Assembly (NCBI GenBank): GCA_015067315.1
Contig: SVMR01000002.1
Span: forward strand, 1-64,000
Origin: Oscillospiraceae bacterium
Lineage (GTDB): Bacteria > Bacillota > Clostridia > Oscillospirales > Ruminococcaceae
Direction of reading: 5' to 3'
DNA: 64,000 nt
Shown here piece after piece: positions 38,664 through 47,604 of the stretch. Positions within the stretch are counted from its first letter, which is position 1, and the number at the start of each line of letters is the position of its first letter. The translations under genes were made by a program, and so were the position numbers. The notes below the pieces were generated by a model. That model had not been told where the DNA came from, ran no database searches, and was given only the letters and a program-made list of their open reading frames with translations.

Positions 38664-38863
38664 AGCTCAAAAACGGATTTTACCGTATCAAAAAGGTTGC
38701 TTATTTCGCCGATGAGCATCATGAGCACGGCAATAAGTCCCGCAAGAGTTGTCATCATCGCCTGTTCTTCCCTTCCGGAACGTATGAGCACCTGGTTGAG
38801 CACCGCGACGATTATTCCTATTGCCGCGATTTTAAAAATCATATCAACGTCCAAAAAATTCAC
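38660..38863 (-). CDS. spoIIIAC: Stage III sporulation protein AC
   Basis: A protein of 67 residues with two membrane helices. The family pattern 'DMIFKIAAIGIIVAVLNQVLIRSGREEQAMMTTLAGLIAVLMMLIGEISNLFDTVKSVFEL' is unmistakable; only single substitutions separate it from other clostridial SpoIIIAC. It is part of the transmembrane channel. GGAGTG precedes the ATG. Three TGAGCAC oligomers (38722, 38785 and 38797) lie within this short gene. Confidence 0.96.
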   Translation of the reverse strand: MNFLDVDMIFKIAAIGIIVAVLNQVLIRSGREEQAMMTTLAGLIAVLMMLIGEISNLFDTVKSVFEL

Positions 38864-38865
38864 TC

Positions 38866-39351
38866 CTAAAAAAATAAAATTGAAATAAAAGCTCCCGCAA
38901 GAATTCCCGATATTCTTATAAGTTTTGATTTTGATTTAAGCAGAACTTCATTTTGAGCATACAGATCGTTAAGCCTGTTTCTGCAAAAAGATATTTCCCG
39001 GATTTGATTTTCGGATGAATATTTTCCGAGCACGAAGAAGGTTTCCTGAAGAACGGAAAGAGCGGATTTGTTGGTGCAAAATCCGGATTCGGCGGCGTTC
39101 TGTTCAATATCCGACATTCCGTTTTTGAATAATAAAAAAATAAAATCCTCCGTTTTTTTATCGCCGGATTTTTTGCAGTTTTCAAATATTTCCGTTAAGG
39201 TTAAGTTTTCGCTTTCAAGGCAAAGGATTATATTTTTAAGAAAGATTTCCGCTCTTTTTATTCCTCCAAGTTCGGAAAGATATTTATTCCCGATTTCAAA
39301 ACCGATAAGGGAAACCGATATGAAAATTAAAACAATTCCGAAAAATTTCAA
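38866..39351 (-). CDS. spoIIIAB: Stage III sporulation protein AB
   Basis: A protein of 161 residues. One membrane helix at the N-terminus, a helical soluble middle related to GspF domains, and a final helix ('IRISGILAGAFISILFF'). The 'LGGIKRAEIFLKNIILCLESENLTLTEIF' stretch is typical. It is thought to link the SpoIIIAA ATPase to the channel. The gene overlaps spoIIIAA by four bases. Its stop is two bases before the spoIIIAC start region. Confidence 0.93.
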   Translation of the reverse strand: MKFFGIVLIFISVSLIGFEIGNKYLSELGGIKRAEIFLKNIILCLESENLTLTEIFENCKKSGDKKTEDFIFLLFKNGMSDIEQNAAESGFCTNKSALSVLQETFFVLGKYSSENQIREISFCRNRLNDLYAQNEVLLKSKSKLIRISGILAGAFISILFF

Positions 39352-40217
39352 GAAAAAATCTCCTTTATGTCAGCGATTTTATAAATTTCAAAATTCCTGT
39401 TGAGAAAAACAAAGGTATTGAAAATTCCGGATTCGGCAATTCTTCGGAACATCGGTTTTGTTTTTAAATCGCTTATGTCGGCGGCATGAATGCTTGCGGC
39501 AATTTTAACTCCGCTTTTCATTGCGAACATTGCGGATTCAAGGTCTTTTTCGCCGCCGAATTCATCGCAGATTATAATCTCCGGGCTTAATGATCTTACA
39601 GCCATTTTCATCCCTTCCGATTTTTCAAATCCGCTTAAAACCATCGCTTTTCCGATATCAAAACCCGGGGTTCCGCGGTTCATTGCGGCGATTTCTCTCC
39701 GTTCGTCAACAATCGCAACAAAATATTTTTCGCTTGTTTTTCTTGAAAAATCTCTTAAAAGCGTCGTTTTTCCGGAACAGGGCGGCCCCACCGCCAAAAT
39801 TCCGCCTTTATCAAGATACGGAACAATCTCATTTGAAATATCTCTTATTTCATGCGGAATTCGTATTACAAGAGCGGAAATATCCTTTATTCCTTCAATT
39901 TTTTCGCCGCTGTAAACCGCCGTTCCGCATATTCCTATCCTTATTCCGCCTTCGTATGTAATGAACCCTTCCGAAATTTCTTTTTTATAAGCATGTACGG
40001 AAAATTCGCATAAAGCAGCAAAAATATTATTAAGTTCCGGGGCGGAAACGGCTTTTTTACCTTCAAAAACAATTTCTTTTTTTGAAAAAATCCTTATTTT
40101 ATCGTTTGCGGAAATCCGGATTTCGCTGACATTGTTAAAATCCGTTTTCGAAGCGGAAATTTCATCATAAGCTTCTTTTCCAAGACAAAGAAGCAATTTT
40201 TCAAAATGCTTTTCCAA
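39348..40217 (-). CDS. spoIIIAA: Stage III sporulation protein AA (ATPase)
   Basis: A protein of 289 residues from TTG 40217 with AGGTGA upstream. A secretion-type ATPase: Walker A 'GPPCSGKTT' at 144-152, 'VAIVDERREIAAM', an Asp box 'PEIIICDEFGGEKDLESAMFA' as Walker B, and 'AASIHAADISDL'. It energises the mother-cell-to-forespore channel. First gene of a complete AA-AH operon, read from a sigma-E-like promoter just upstream. Confidence 0.97.
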   Translation of the reverse strand: MEKHFEKLLLCLGKEAYDEISASKTDFNNVSEIRISANDKIRIFSKKEIVFEGKKAVSAPELNNIFAALCEFSVHAYKKEISEGFITYEGGIRIGICGTAVYSGEKIEGIKDISALVIRIPHEIRDISNEIVPYLDKGGILAVGPPCSGKTTLLRDFSRKTSEKYFVAIVDERREIAAMNRGTPGFDIGKAMVLSGFEKSEGMKMAVRSLSPEIIICDEFGGEKDLESAMFAMKSGVKIAASIHAADISDLKTKPMFRRIAESGIFNTFVFLNRNFEIYKIADIKEIFS

Positions 40218-40242
40218 GTTTTTTTCACCTTCTTTTTGTCCA

Positions 40243-40271
40243 ATTCTATGCGGACAAGTTTAAAAATATGC
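40243..40271 (-). promoter_or_regulatory. Sigma-E-type promoter of spoIIIA
   Basis: On the minus strand GCATATT (40271-40265) fits the sigma-E -35 pattern KMATATT. After 14 bases comes CATAGAAT (40250-40243), close to CATACAAT. It lies about 26 bases before the spoIIIAA start, after the ligA terminator. SpoIIIA genes are known to be sigma-E dependent. Confidence 0.78.
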
Positions 40272-40275
40272 AAAA

Positions 40276-40304
40276 GAAAAAACCGCGGAAAATCCGCGGT
40301 TTTC
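40276..40304 (-). terminator. Terminator after ligA
   Basis: GAAAACCGCGGATTTTCCGCGGTTTT hairpin (stem AAAACCGCGG/CCGCGGTTTT) with a TTTTTTC tail on the minus strand. It separates ligA from the spoIIIA promoter. Confidence 0.88.
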
Positions 40305-40320
40305 GCTCTGTTTATTAAGT

Positions 40321-42327
<2,007 letters not shown>

Positions 42328-42365
42328 TTATAGAAATATTATAACACTTTTGGATTTATAAATAA

Positions 42366-42396
42366 ACAAAAAAGGCACGGATTTCCGTGCCTTTTA
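42366..42396 (-). terminator. Terminator after the nicotinamidase-like gene
   Basis: AAAGGCACGG / CCGTGCCTTT stem with an AAAT loop and a T run on the minus strand. Confidence 0.88.
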
Positions 42397-42409
42397 ATAA
42401 ATATTTTAT

Positions 42410-42940
42410 TTATCTGTTTATAACGGTGAACTGCATGCTTTCAAGAACGTCAAGAGCTTTGTCGTTAAGGGATTTATCGTTGCTTCCGACGCAAAGAGCA
42501 TCAATGATGATTTCTGCCTCAGGCTGGGCGGTTTTAAGAAGAACAGCATTAGCCATAACACAGATGTTGGTAACAACGCCGCAGATTTCGATTACGTCAT
42601 AATTATAATCTTTATGAAGAACAAGCATTGCAAGGTCAAGGCTTCCGAAGGTGTGCTTGCTGATGGTCATTGCGTCTTTGCAGGCTTTGCCGGTTTCGCC
42701 GTAAAGTTTCCAGCCTTCTGTACCGTTCTGGCAATGAACAACCGGAAGCTTTCTTCCTTCCTGCATATCAAGATAACCGGAGCCATGGGTATCCATTGTG
42801 TACATAATGTCCGCGCCTTCGGCTCTGTATGCCTCAACTTTTGCGGCAATTCTTTCGTCAAGAAGTTCCGCGCCTTCAAAACCAAGGCTTCCGTTTACAA
42901 AATCGTTCTGGTAATCGACTACAACAAGAAGTTTTTTCAT
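42410..42940 (-). CDS. Isochorismatase-family cysteine hydrolase, probable nicotinamidase
   Basis: A protein of 176 residues with the catalytic triad of the family: Asp9 in 'VVDYQNDF', Lys95 in 'ISKHTFGS' and Cys127 in 'GVVTNICV'. Asp50 and His52 in 'TMDTHGSGYL' are likely metal ligands, which favours nicotinamidase (nicotinamide to nicotinate) over isochorismatase or ureidoacrylate hydrolase. Nicotinate would feed NAD salvage. It is followed by a terminator and preceded by an asparaginase gene after 30 bases, so two amide hydrolases are coded together. Confidence 0.85.
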   Translation of the reverse strand: MKKLLVVVDYQNDFVNGSLGFEGAELLDERIAAKVEAYRAEGADIMYTMDTHGSGYLDMQEGRKLPVVHCQNGTEGWKLYGETGKACKDAMTISKHTFGSLDLAMLVLHKDYNYDVIEICGVVTNICVMANAVLLKTAQPEAEIIIDALCVGSNDKSLNDKALDVLESMQFTVINR

Positions 42941-42970
42941 AATAATTTCTCCTTTATATAAAACTAAAAA

Positions 42971-43978
42971 TTATTCGTCAAGTTCGCCGCAAAGGTCTTT
43001 TTCCATAAGCTCTTCGATTTTATCTTTCGGATAACCACAGCTTAAAAGATAATAAAGTTTTGCAACGGCGGCTTCGGTTGTCATGTTTTTTCCGCTTACC
43101 GCGCCGGATTTTTTAAGAGGGCTGCTTGCGGCATAATGACCGAGGCTCACAGTTCCGGTTGGACATTGTGAGCACACGACAACGATATTTCCGTGCTCAT
43201 AAGCCTTCTTTATTATTTCCGGAAGTTTTTCGCAGTAATTCGGAACGTTTCCCGCGCCGAAGGTTTCAAGAACAACTCCCCGGAGCTTTTGCGTGATAAT
43301 ATTTTCAAAAAGATCGATTTGAATACCCGGAAAAATTTTAATGACGCCGATGGGTTCTTCCATAAATTCCTGCATTTTAAAAGGCTCTTTGCTTTTTTTC
43401 ATAAGAACGTTTTCCCTGAAACGGATTCCGATTCCGGCGTCGGCAAGTTTCGGATAGTTAGGGGAATCAAAAGCAATAAGGCTGTCTGCGGACATTTTGA
43501 TCGCTCTGTTTCCGCGGATCAATTTTCCGGCAAAGAATATGCAGACTTCAAAAACTTTTCCGGAAGCGGCAATAAGCATTGACGCAAGGATATTATCCTT
43601 TCCGTCGCTTCGGATTTCGCAAAGAGGAATCTGGGAACCTGTTATAATAACCGGTTTTGAAAGATTTTGAAGAATAAACGAAAGCGCGGATGCTGTATAT
43701 GCCATAGTATCTGTTCCGTGGAGAACAACAAATCCGTCATATTTTTCCATATTATCGCTTATTGTTCTTGCAATAAGGTTCCATTCGCTTACCGTAACGT
43801 CGGAAGAATCCAGAAGCGGAGAAAATTCAATTACGTCATATTCCGGAAGTTCCGGAGAAGAAAAATCGCTTATTCCGGACATTGTTTCAACAAAAGGCTT
43901 TTTTCCGGGTTCATAACCGTTTTCACCTTTTTCCATTCCGATGGTACCGCCGGTATAGATAATACAGATACGTTTCAT
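42971..43978 (-). CDS. Type I L-asparaginase
   Basis: A protein of 335 residues from ATG 43978 after GGAGG; a longer frame upstream lacks a binding site. It hydrolyses asparagine to aspartate and ammonia. 'IYTGGTIGM' (7-15) carries the first catalytic Thr and 'LHGTDTMAYTASALSF' (86-101) the second Thr-Asp pair; 'GSQIPLCEIRSDGKDNI' and 'TFGAGNVP' follow. There is no signal peptide, so it is cytoplasmic. It precedes the nicotinamidase-like gene and probably shares its transcript. Confidence 0.95.
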   Translation of the reverse strand: MKRICIIYTGGTIGMEKGENGYEPGKKPFVETMSGISDFSSPELPEYDVIEFSPLLDSSDVTVSEWNLIARTISDNMEKYDGFVVLHGTDTMAYTASALSFILQNLSKPVIITGSQIPLCEIRSDGKDNILASMLIAASGKVFEVCIFFAGKLIRGNRAIKMSADSLIAFDSPNYPKLADAGIGIRFRENVLMKKSKEPFKMQEFMEEPIGVIKIFPGIQIDLFENIITQKLRGVVLETFGAGNVPNYCEKLPEIIKKAYEHGNIVVVCSQCPTGTVSLGHYAASSPLKKSGAVSGKNMTTEAAVAKLYYLLSCGYPKDKIEELMEKDLCGELDE

Positions 43979-44013
43979 TTTTTCCTCCGGGTTACTTTGA
44001 TAATTTAATATTA

Positions 44014-44478
44014 TCACATATTTTTGTTTTGGTAAACATATTTGCGTTCAAAAATTCTTTTATTTCCAAAGTTTTCCGGTTGTTTTTCCGCAGGAAAAAA
44101 ACCGCGCTTTGTATAAAAATCAATCGCCTTTTTGTTTGTATCAAGAACAGTAATATACGGATTTTTGCAAAGAGAAAGGGCATATTGAAGAAGTTCTTCT
44201 CCGAATCCTTTTCTTTGTTCTTCCGGCAAAACATAAAGAAGGCAAATTTCCTCATCGCAAGGATTTATTCCAACAATTCCGACAGGATTTTCGTTATTAT
44301 AATCAATAAAAATATCATATCCGTTTTCTTTCTTTTCGTTTAAATAATTAATCATGTAATCAAGATCGTGTTTTTCAATAAATTCCGAAGAGCAGATATC
44401 TTTATGGGAATCTTTCCATGATTCCATATAAACTTTTGCAGCGTCGGCAATATTCGTTTTATTAATTTCGGTTATCAT
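44014..44478 (-). CDS. GNAT-family N-acetyltransferase
   Basis: A protein of 154 residues. The GNAT fold is visible in 'IREINKTNIADAAKVYMESWKDSH'-like opening helix region, the strand 'VGIVGI' and the acetyl-CoA loop 'LYVLPEEQRKGFGEELLQYAL' (Q/RxxGxG/A). The closing 'AIDFYTKRGFFP' is also typical. The substrate is unknown; it could be a protein N-terminus, amine or antibiotic. It has AAAGGAG before the ATG and lies after the terminator of the three tRNA genes, likely transcribed with the asparaginase by readthrough or its own weak promoter. Confidence 0.88.
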   Translation of the reverse strand: MITEINKTNIADAAKVYMESWKDSHKDICSSEFIEKHDLDYMINYLNEKKENGYDIFIDYNNENPVGIVGINPCDEEICLLYVLPEEQRKGFGEELLQYALSLCKNPYITVLDTNKKAIDFYTKRGFFPAEKQPENFGNKRIFERKYVYQNKNM

Positions 44479-44496
44479 AATATCTCTCCTTTCGAA

Positions 44497-44540
44497 AATA
44501 AAAAAACAAGCACTGCTTCATGAAGAAACAGTGCTTGTTT
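44497..44540 (-). terminator. Terminator after the tRNA cluster
   Basis: AAACAAGCACTG / CAGTGCTTGTTT stem on the minus strand with a T run. It ends the Phe-Gly-Cys tRNA transcript; the GNAT gene's binding site follows within about 20 bases. Confidence 0.88.
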
Positions 44541-44542
44541 TC

Positions 44543-44617
<75 letters not shown>

Positions 44618-44656
44618 ATATATTTTGAGCCCCACAAAATTATGGGGCTCAAAATC

Positions 44657-44732
44657 TGGAGCGGGTTACGAGGCTCGAACTCGCTACCTCGACCTTGGCA
44701 AGGTCGCGCTCTACCAGATGAGCTAAACCCGC
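44657..44732 (-). tRNA. tRNA-Gly (anticodon GCC)
   Basis: Acceptor GCGGGTT/AACCCGC, D-arm TAGCTCATCTGGTAGAGC, anticodon GCC in CCTTGCCAAGG, T-loop GAGTTCGAGCCTC, and coded CCA. Confidence 0.97.
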
Positions 44733-44735
44733 AAA

Positions 44736-44811
<76 letters not shown>

Positions 44812-44838
44812 AAATCGCTGTCGTCCAGCGACTTTGTT

Positions 44839-44867
44839 ATTATACTACATGATTTTGGATTTGTCAA
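44839..44867 (-). promoter_or_regulatory. Consensus promoter of the tRNA cluster
   Basis: TTGACA (44867-44862), a 17-base spacer and TATAAT (44844-44839) on the minus strand, a perfect match. A TCGCTG/CAGCGA hairpin (44816-44833) lies in the leader before tRNA-Phe. Confidence 0.94.
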
Positions 44868-44886
44868 CTGTTTTTTTGAAAAAATT

Positions 44887-45294
44887 TCAATTAATTATAC
44901 AAATTTCTTTCAGCCGTTCAACAGTCTTTTCCCCGATTCCGTCGATGCTTAAAAGTTCGCGGAAAGCGACAATCGTTCCGTATTCGTTCCTGTAATCAAT
45001 AATAAGCTGTGCGGTTGCGGGACCGATATCCGGAATAAGCTGAAGCTCCTCAAAAGTTGCAGTATTTATGTTTATCGGAAATATATTTTCCTGCGAAACC
45101 GATTCTTCCATGTTTTCCGAAACCTTAATTTCTTCCGAAAAAGATTCTTCCGCCGTTTCGGATTCGGAAAAACTCGGTTCAAAGGTTTTCGGAGAATAAA
45201 AAATAATCGAAGCGGCAACAGCCGCCAGAAGAATAAGGCAGAAAACAAACATTAAAATCAGCAGATTTTTGCTGATTTTTTCTTCGTCATTCAT
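44887..45294 (-). CDS. ComEA-like membrane-anchored helix-hairpin-helix protein
   Basis: A protein of 135 residues. An N-terminal cytoplasmic tail and one membrane helix ('LLILMFVFCLILLAAVAASIIFY', about 11-33) precede an acidic Ser/Glu-rich linker. A C-terminal helix-hairpin-helix pair, 'ININTATFEELQLIPDIGPATAQLIIDYR...SIDGIGEKTVERLKE', follows. ComEA of naturally transformable bacteria binds incoming double-stranded DNA outside the membrane. This copy lacks the SLBB domain of larger ComEA and has no comEC beside it, so a DNA-uptake role is inferred. It overlaps the HAD hydrolase gene by eight bases. Confidence 0.82.
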   Translation of the reverse strand: MNDEEKISKNLLILMFVFCLILLAAVAASIIFYSPKTFEPSFSESETAEESFSEEIKVSENMEESVSQENIFPININTATFEELQLIPDIGPATAQLIIDYRNEYGTIVAFRELLSIDGIGEKTVERLKEICIIN

Positions 45295-46099
45295 ACATTT
45301 CCTCCAGGAATTCTATAAGATGCGCAATGGCGTTTTCTTCGCATGGCGGAAGAATTATATCCGCTTTTTCTTTAAGGCTTTCCTGCGCGTTTTCAACGGC
45401 CGCGCCGATTCCTGCGGCAAGAATCATTTCCGAATCGTTTTCAAAATCCCCAACGGCAACGGAATTTTCAACGGGAATTCCAATCATTTCGCAAAGCTTT
45501 TCAAGAGATTTTCCTTTTGAATTTTCGGGAGGAAGAATTTCGAGGAAAAACGGGCTTGACTGAATAATCCTAATTTCTTTTCCGGAAACGGATTCGGCAA
45601 ACTTTCGGATTTTATCCATATTCTCCGGATCGCAGCAAACGATATATTTATATACGTTTTCGGGAATTTCCTCAAAGGTACCGCTGAAAAAATGGAATTC
45701 CCTTTCCGGAATATATTTTTTAAGATATTTGCCGGAAGTCATAAGATTTACGGAATCCGTACTTGCAAAATGACAGTCACAGCAATCGAATTTTTCCGCA
45801 ATTTTCTTTACCGTAAACCTTGCGTATTTTGAAATATAGTTCGGTTCGATAATTTCTTCTTTCTGCCAATCATAAAAATATCCGCCGTTTATATGTACGG
45901 AAGGAGTGTTTATCGGAATTTTCTCCAAAAGAGGTCTTGCGACGTCAATTGCGCGGCCGGTTGACACTGTAAAGTGTCCGCCCTTTTCAGTAAATCTTTT
46001 GATTGCTTCAAGATTTCCTTCCGAAATACCATCTTTTTCACGCAAAAGTGTTCCGTCAACGTCTGTAATTATTAGAATATCCGAAAGACTCTCAATCAT
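45287..46099 (-). CDS. Cof-type HAD-IIB hydrolase
   Basis: A protein of 270 residues with all four HAD motifs: 'IITDVDGTLL' (nucleophilic Asp), 'TVSTGRA', a conserved Lys in 'SKGKSLEKL' and 'VAVGDFENDSEM'. The cap after motif II is the alpha/beta IIB type of Cof-like phosphatases, which dephosphorylate sugar phosphates or flavin precursors. The substrate is unknown. Its start overlaps the rluD-type gene's stop by one base, and its end overlaps the ComEA-like gene by eight. Confidence 0.92.
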   Translation of the reverse strand: MIESLSDILIITDVDGTLLREKDGISEGNLEAIKRFTEKGGHFTVSTGRAIDVARPLLEKIPINTPSVHINGGYFYDWQKEEIIEPNYISKYARFTVKKIAEKFDCCDCHFASTDSVNLMTSGKYLKKYIPEREFHFFSGTFEEIPENVYKYIVCCDPENMDKIRKFAESVSGKEIRIIQSSPFFLEILPPENSKGKSLEKLCEMIGIPVENSVAVGDFENDSEMILAAGIGAAVENAQESLKEKADIILPPCEENAIAHLIEFLEEMYE

Positions 46100-47013
46100 T
46101 AAAGCTCAACCAGCTTTCTTTCAAATTCAGTAAAATATTCCGGAAGCGGAGCGGTAAATTCCATATATTCCCCTGTTCTCGGATGAATAAAACCGATTGT
46201 ACCCGCATGAAGACACTGTCCGCCAAGCTGTGTGATAACGTTTTTCGGACCATAGACAGCATCGCCGGCAACAGGATGTCCGATATATGCCATGTGAACT
46301 CTAATCTGGTGGGTACGTCCGGTCCGAAGCTTGCATTGAACGTGAGTAAAACCGGAATAGCGTTTTACAACGGAATAATGGGTCTGGGCGGTTCTTCCGC
46401 CTTCAATAACCGCCATTTTCTTGCGGTCTTTCGTGCTTCTTCCAATCGGCGCGTCAACATCCCCTTCATCCGGCATATTCACACCGTAAACAACGGTCTG
46501 ATAAATCCTGTTGAGGCTGTGTTCCTTAATCTGTTCCGCAAGATGAACGTGGGCAAAATCGTTTTTTGCAACAAGAAGAAGACCGCTTGTATCTTTATCA
46601 ATCCGGTGTACTATTCCCGGACGGAGAACGCCGTTTATTCCGGAAAGACTGTCCTTGCAATGCCACAAAAGCGCATTTACAAGAGTTCCGCTGTGGTTTC
46701 CGGGCGCAGGATGAACAACCATTCCCTTCGGTTTATATACGACAAGAAGATCCTCGTCCTCGTAATAAATATCAAGCGGAATATCTTCCGCCTTAACGTC
46801 AAGGGAAACCGCATCCGGAATGAGCACGGAGATATCTTCCCCTTCTTTAAGAACCCTGCTTTTGGCAATCGCCTTTCCTTCAATTTCGACGTTGCCTGCG
46901 GAAATTAATTTTTGCAGGGCGGAACGGGTAAGATGATCTATCGCTTCCGCAAGAAATTTATCGGCTCTTGTTCCGTCAAATTCTTCCGGAACGGTAATAA
47001 CTATCTTATTCAT
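46099..47013 (-). CDS. RluD-family 23S rRNA pseudouridine synthase
   Basis: A protein of 304 residues from ATG 47013, which overlaps the end of lspA; GGCGGTG in lspA serves as binding site. An N-terminal S4 domain ('TRADKFLAEAIDHLTRSALQKLI') is followed by the catalytic motif 'PGIVHRIDKDTSGLLLVAK' with Asp139 and 'GRTHQIRVHMAYIGHPVAGDAVYG'. RluD-type enzymes isomerise uridines in helix 69 of 23S rRNA. The lspA-rluD order is standard in Firmicutes. Specific target site not provable here. Confidence 0.95.
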   Translation of the reverse strand: MNKIVITVPEEFDGTRADKFLAEAIDHLTRSALQKLISAGNVEIEGKAIAKSRVLKEGEDISVLIPDAVSLDVKAEDIPLDIYYEDEDLLVVYKPKGMVVHPAPGNHSGTLVNALLWHCKDSLSGINGVLRPGIVHRIDKDTSGLLLVAKNDFAHVHLAEQIKEHSLNRIYQTVVYGVNMPDEGDVDAPIGRSTKDRKKMAVIEGGRTAQTHYSVVKRYSGFTHVQCKLRTGRTHQIRVHMAYIGHPVAGDAVYGPKNVITQLGGQCLHAGTIGFIHPRTGEYMEFTAPLPEYFTEFERKLVEL

Positions 47014-47542
47014 TGTTTTCACCGCCGAAAAGCTTTTCAAGGTCGCTGTCAATTTCTTTAAGCGCGTTTTCTTTTGCGATTTTTTCTTCCTTTTCTTTTT
47101 TATCGGAAAGATAAACCGCAACGCAAAGCAAGAAAGCGCCTATGCAAATGCAGATATCCGCAAAATTGAAAATTGCAAAATTTATTATTCTTACGTCGAT
47201 ATAATCGATTACGTATCCAAGGCTGATTCTGTCGATAAGGTTACCTACTCCGCCGGAAAGAAGAAGCGAAAGCGAAAAAATTTCAAGCTTTTCGGTAACT
47301 TTTCCGGAAAGGAAAAACGCAAGAACCGCAATAAGCATTATTGACGTAACGCCGATAAGGATCCATCGGTTATCGGAAAACATACTGAATGCAACTCCGG
47401 TGTTTTCCGCGTATTTAAGATAAAGTACGTTTTCAATTACTGCAATATCGCCTTTAATAAGTGTTTCCGCTGCCCAGTTTTTTATAATCTGGTCAACGGC
47501 AACAAGGACAACCGCAATTATAGTGGAAATAAGCTGAAACAT
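47006..47542 (-). CDS. lspA: Lipoprotein signal peptidase II
   Basis: A protein of 178 residues with four membrane helices. Catalytic Asp104 lies in 'GGVGNLIDRI' and Asp129 in 'FNFADICI'; 'VDQIIKNWA' and 'ENTGVAFSM' are also family marks. It cleaves lipoprotein signal peptides before the lipidated Cys. A charged C-terminal tail of about 30 residues ('KKEKEEKIAKENALKEIDSDLEKLF') is longer than usual. It follows ileS, the classic ileS-lspA pair, but with a terminator in between. Confidence 0.96.
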   Translation of the reverse strand: MFQLISTIIAVVLVAVDQIIKNWAAETLIKGDIAVIENVLYLKYAENTGVAFSMFSDNRWILIGVTSIMLIAVLAFFLSGKVTEKLEIFSLSLLLSGGVGNLIDRISLGYVIDYIDVRIINFAIFNFADICICIGAFLLCVAVYLSDKKEKEEKIAKENALKEIDSDLEKLFGGENNE

Positions 47543-47550
47543 TATTCCTC

Positions 47551-47590
47551 CAAAAAATTACGGGCAGAACCGCAAAAGGATTCCGCCCGT
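47551..47590 (-). terminator. Terminator between ileS and lspA
   Basis: ACGGGCGGAATC / GGTTCTGCCCGT, a 12-pair stem with wobble on the minus strand, followed by AATTTTTTGG. The lspA ribosome binding site GGAGG begins right after the T run, so readthrough is needed for lspA unless it has another promoter. Confidence 0.82.
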
Positions 47591-47604
47591 ATTATGTTTT
47601 TTAT

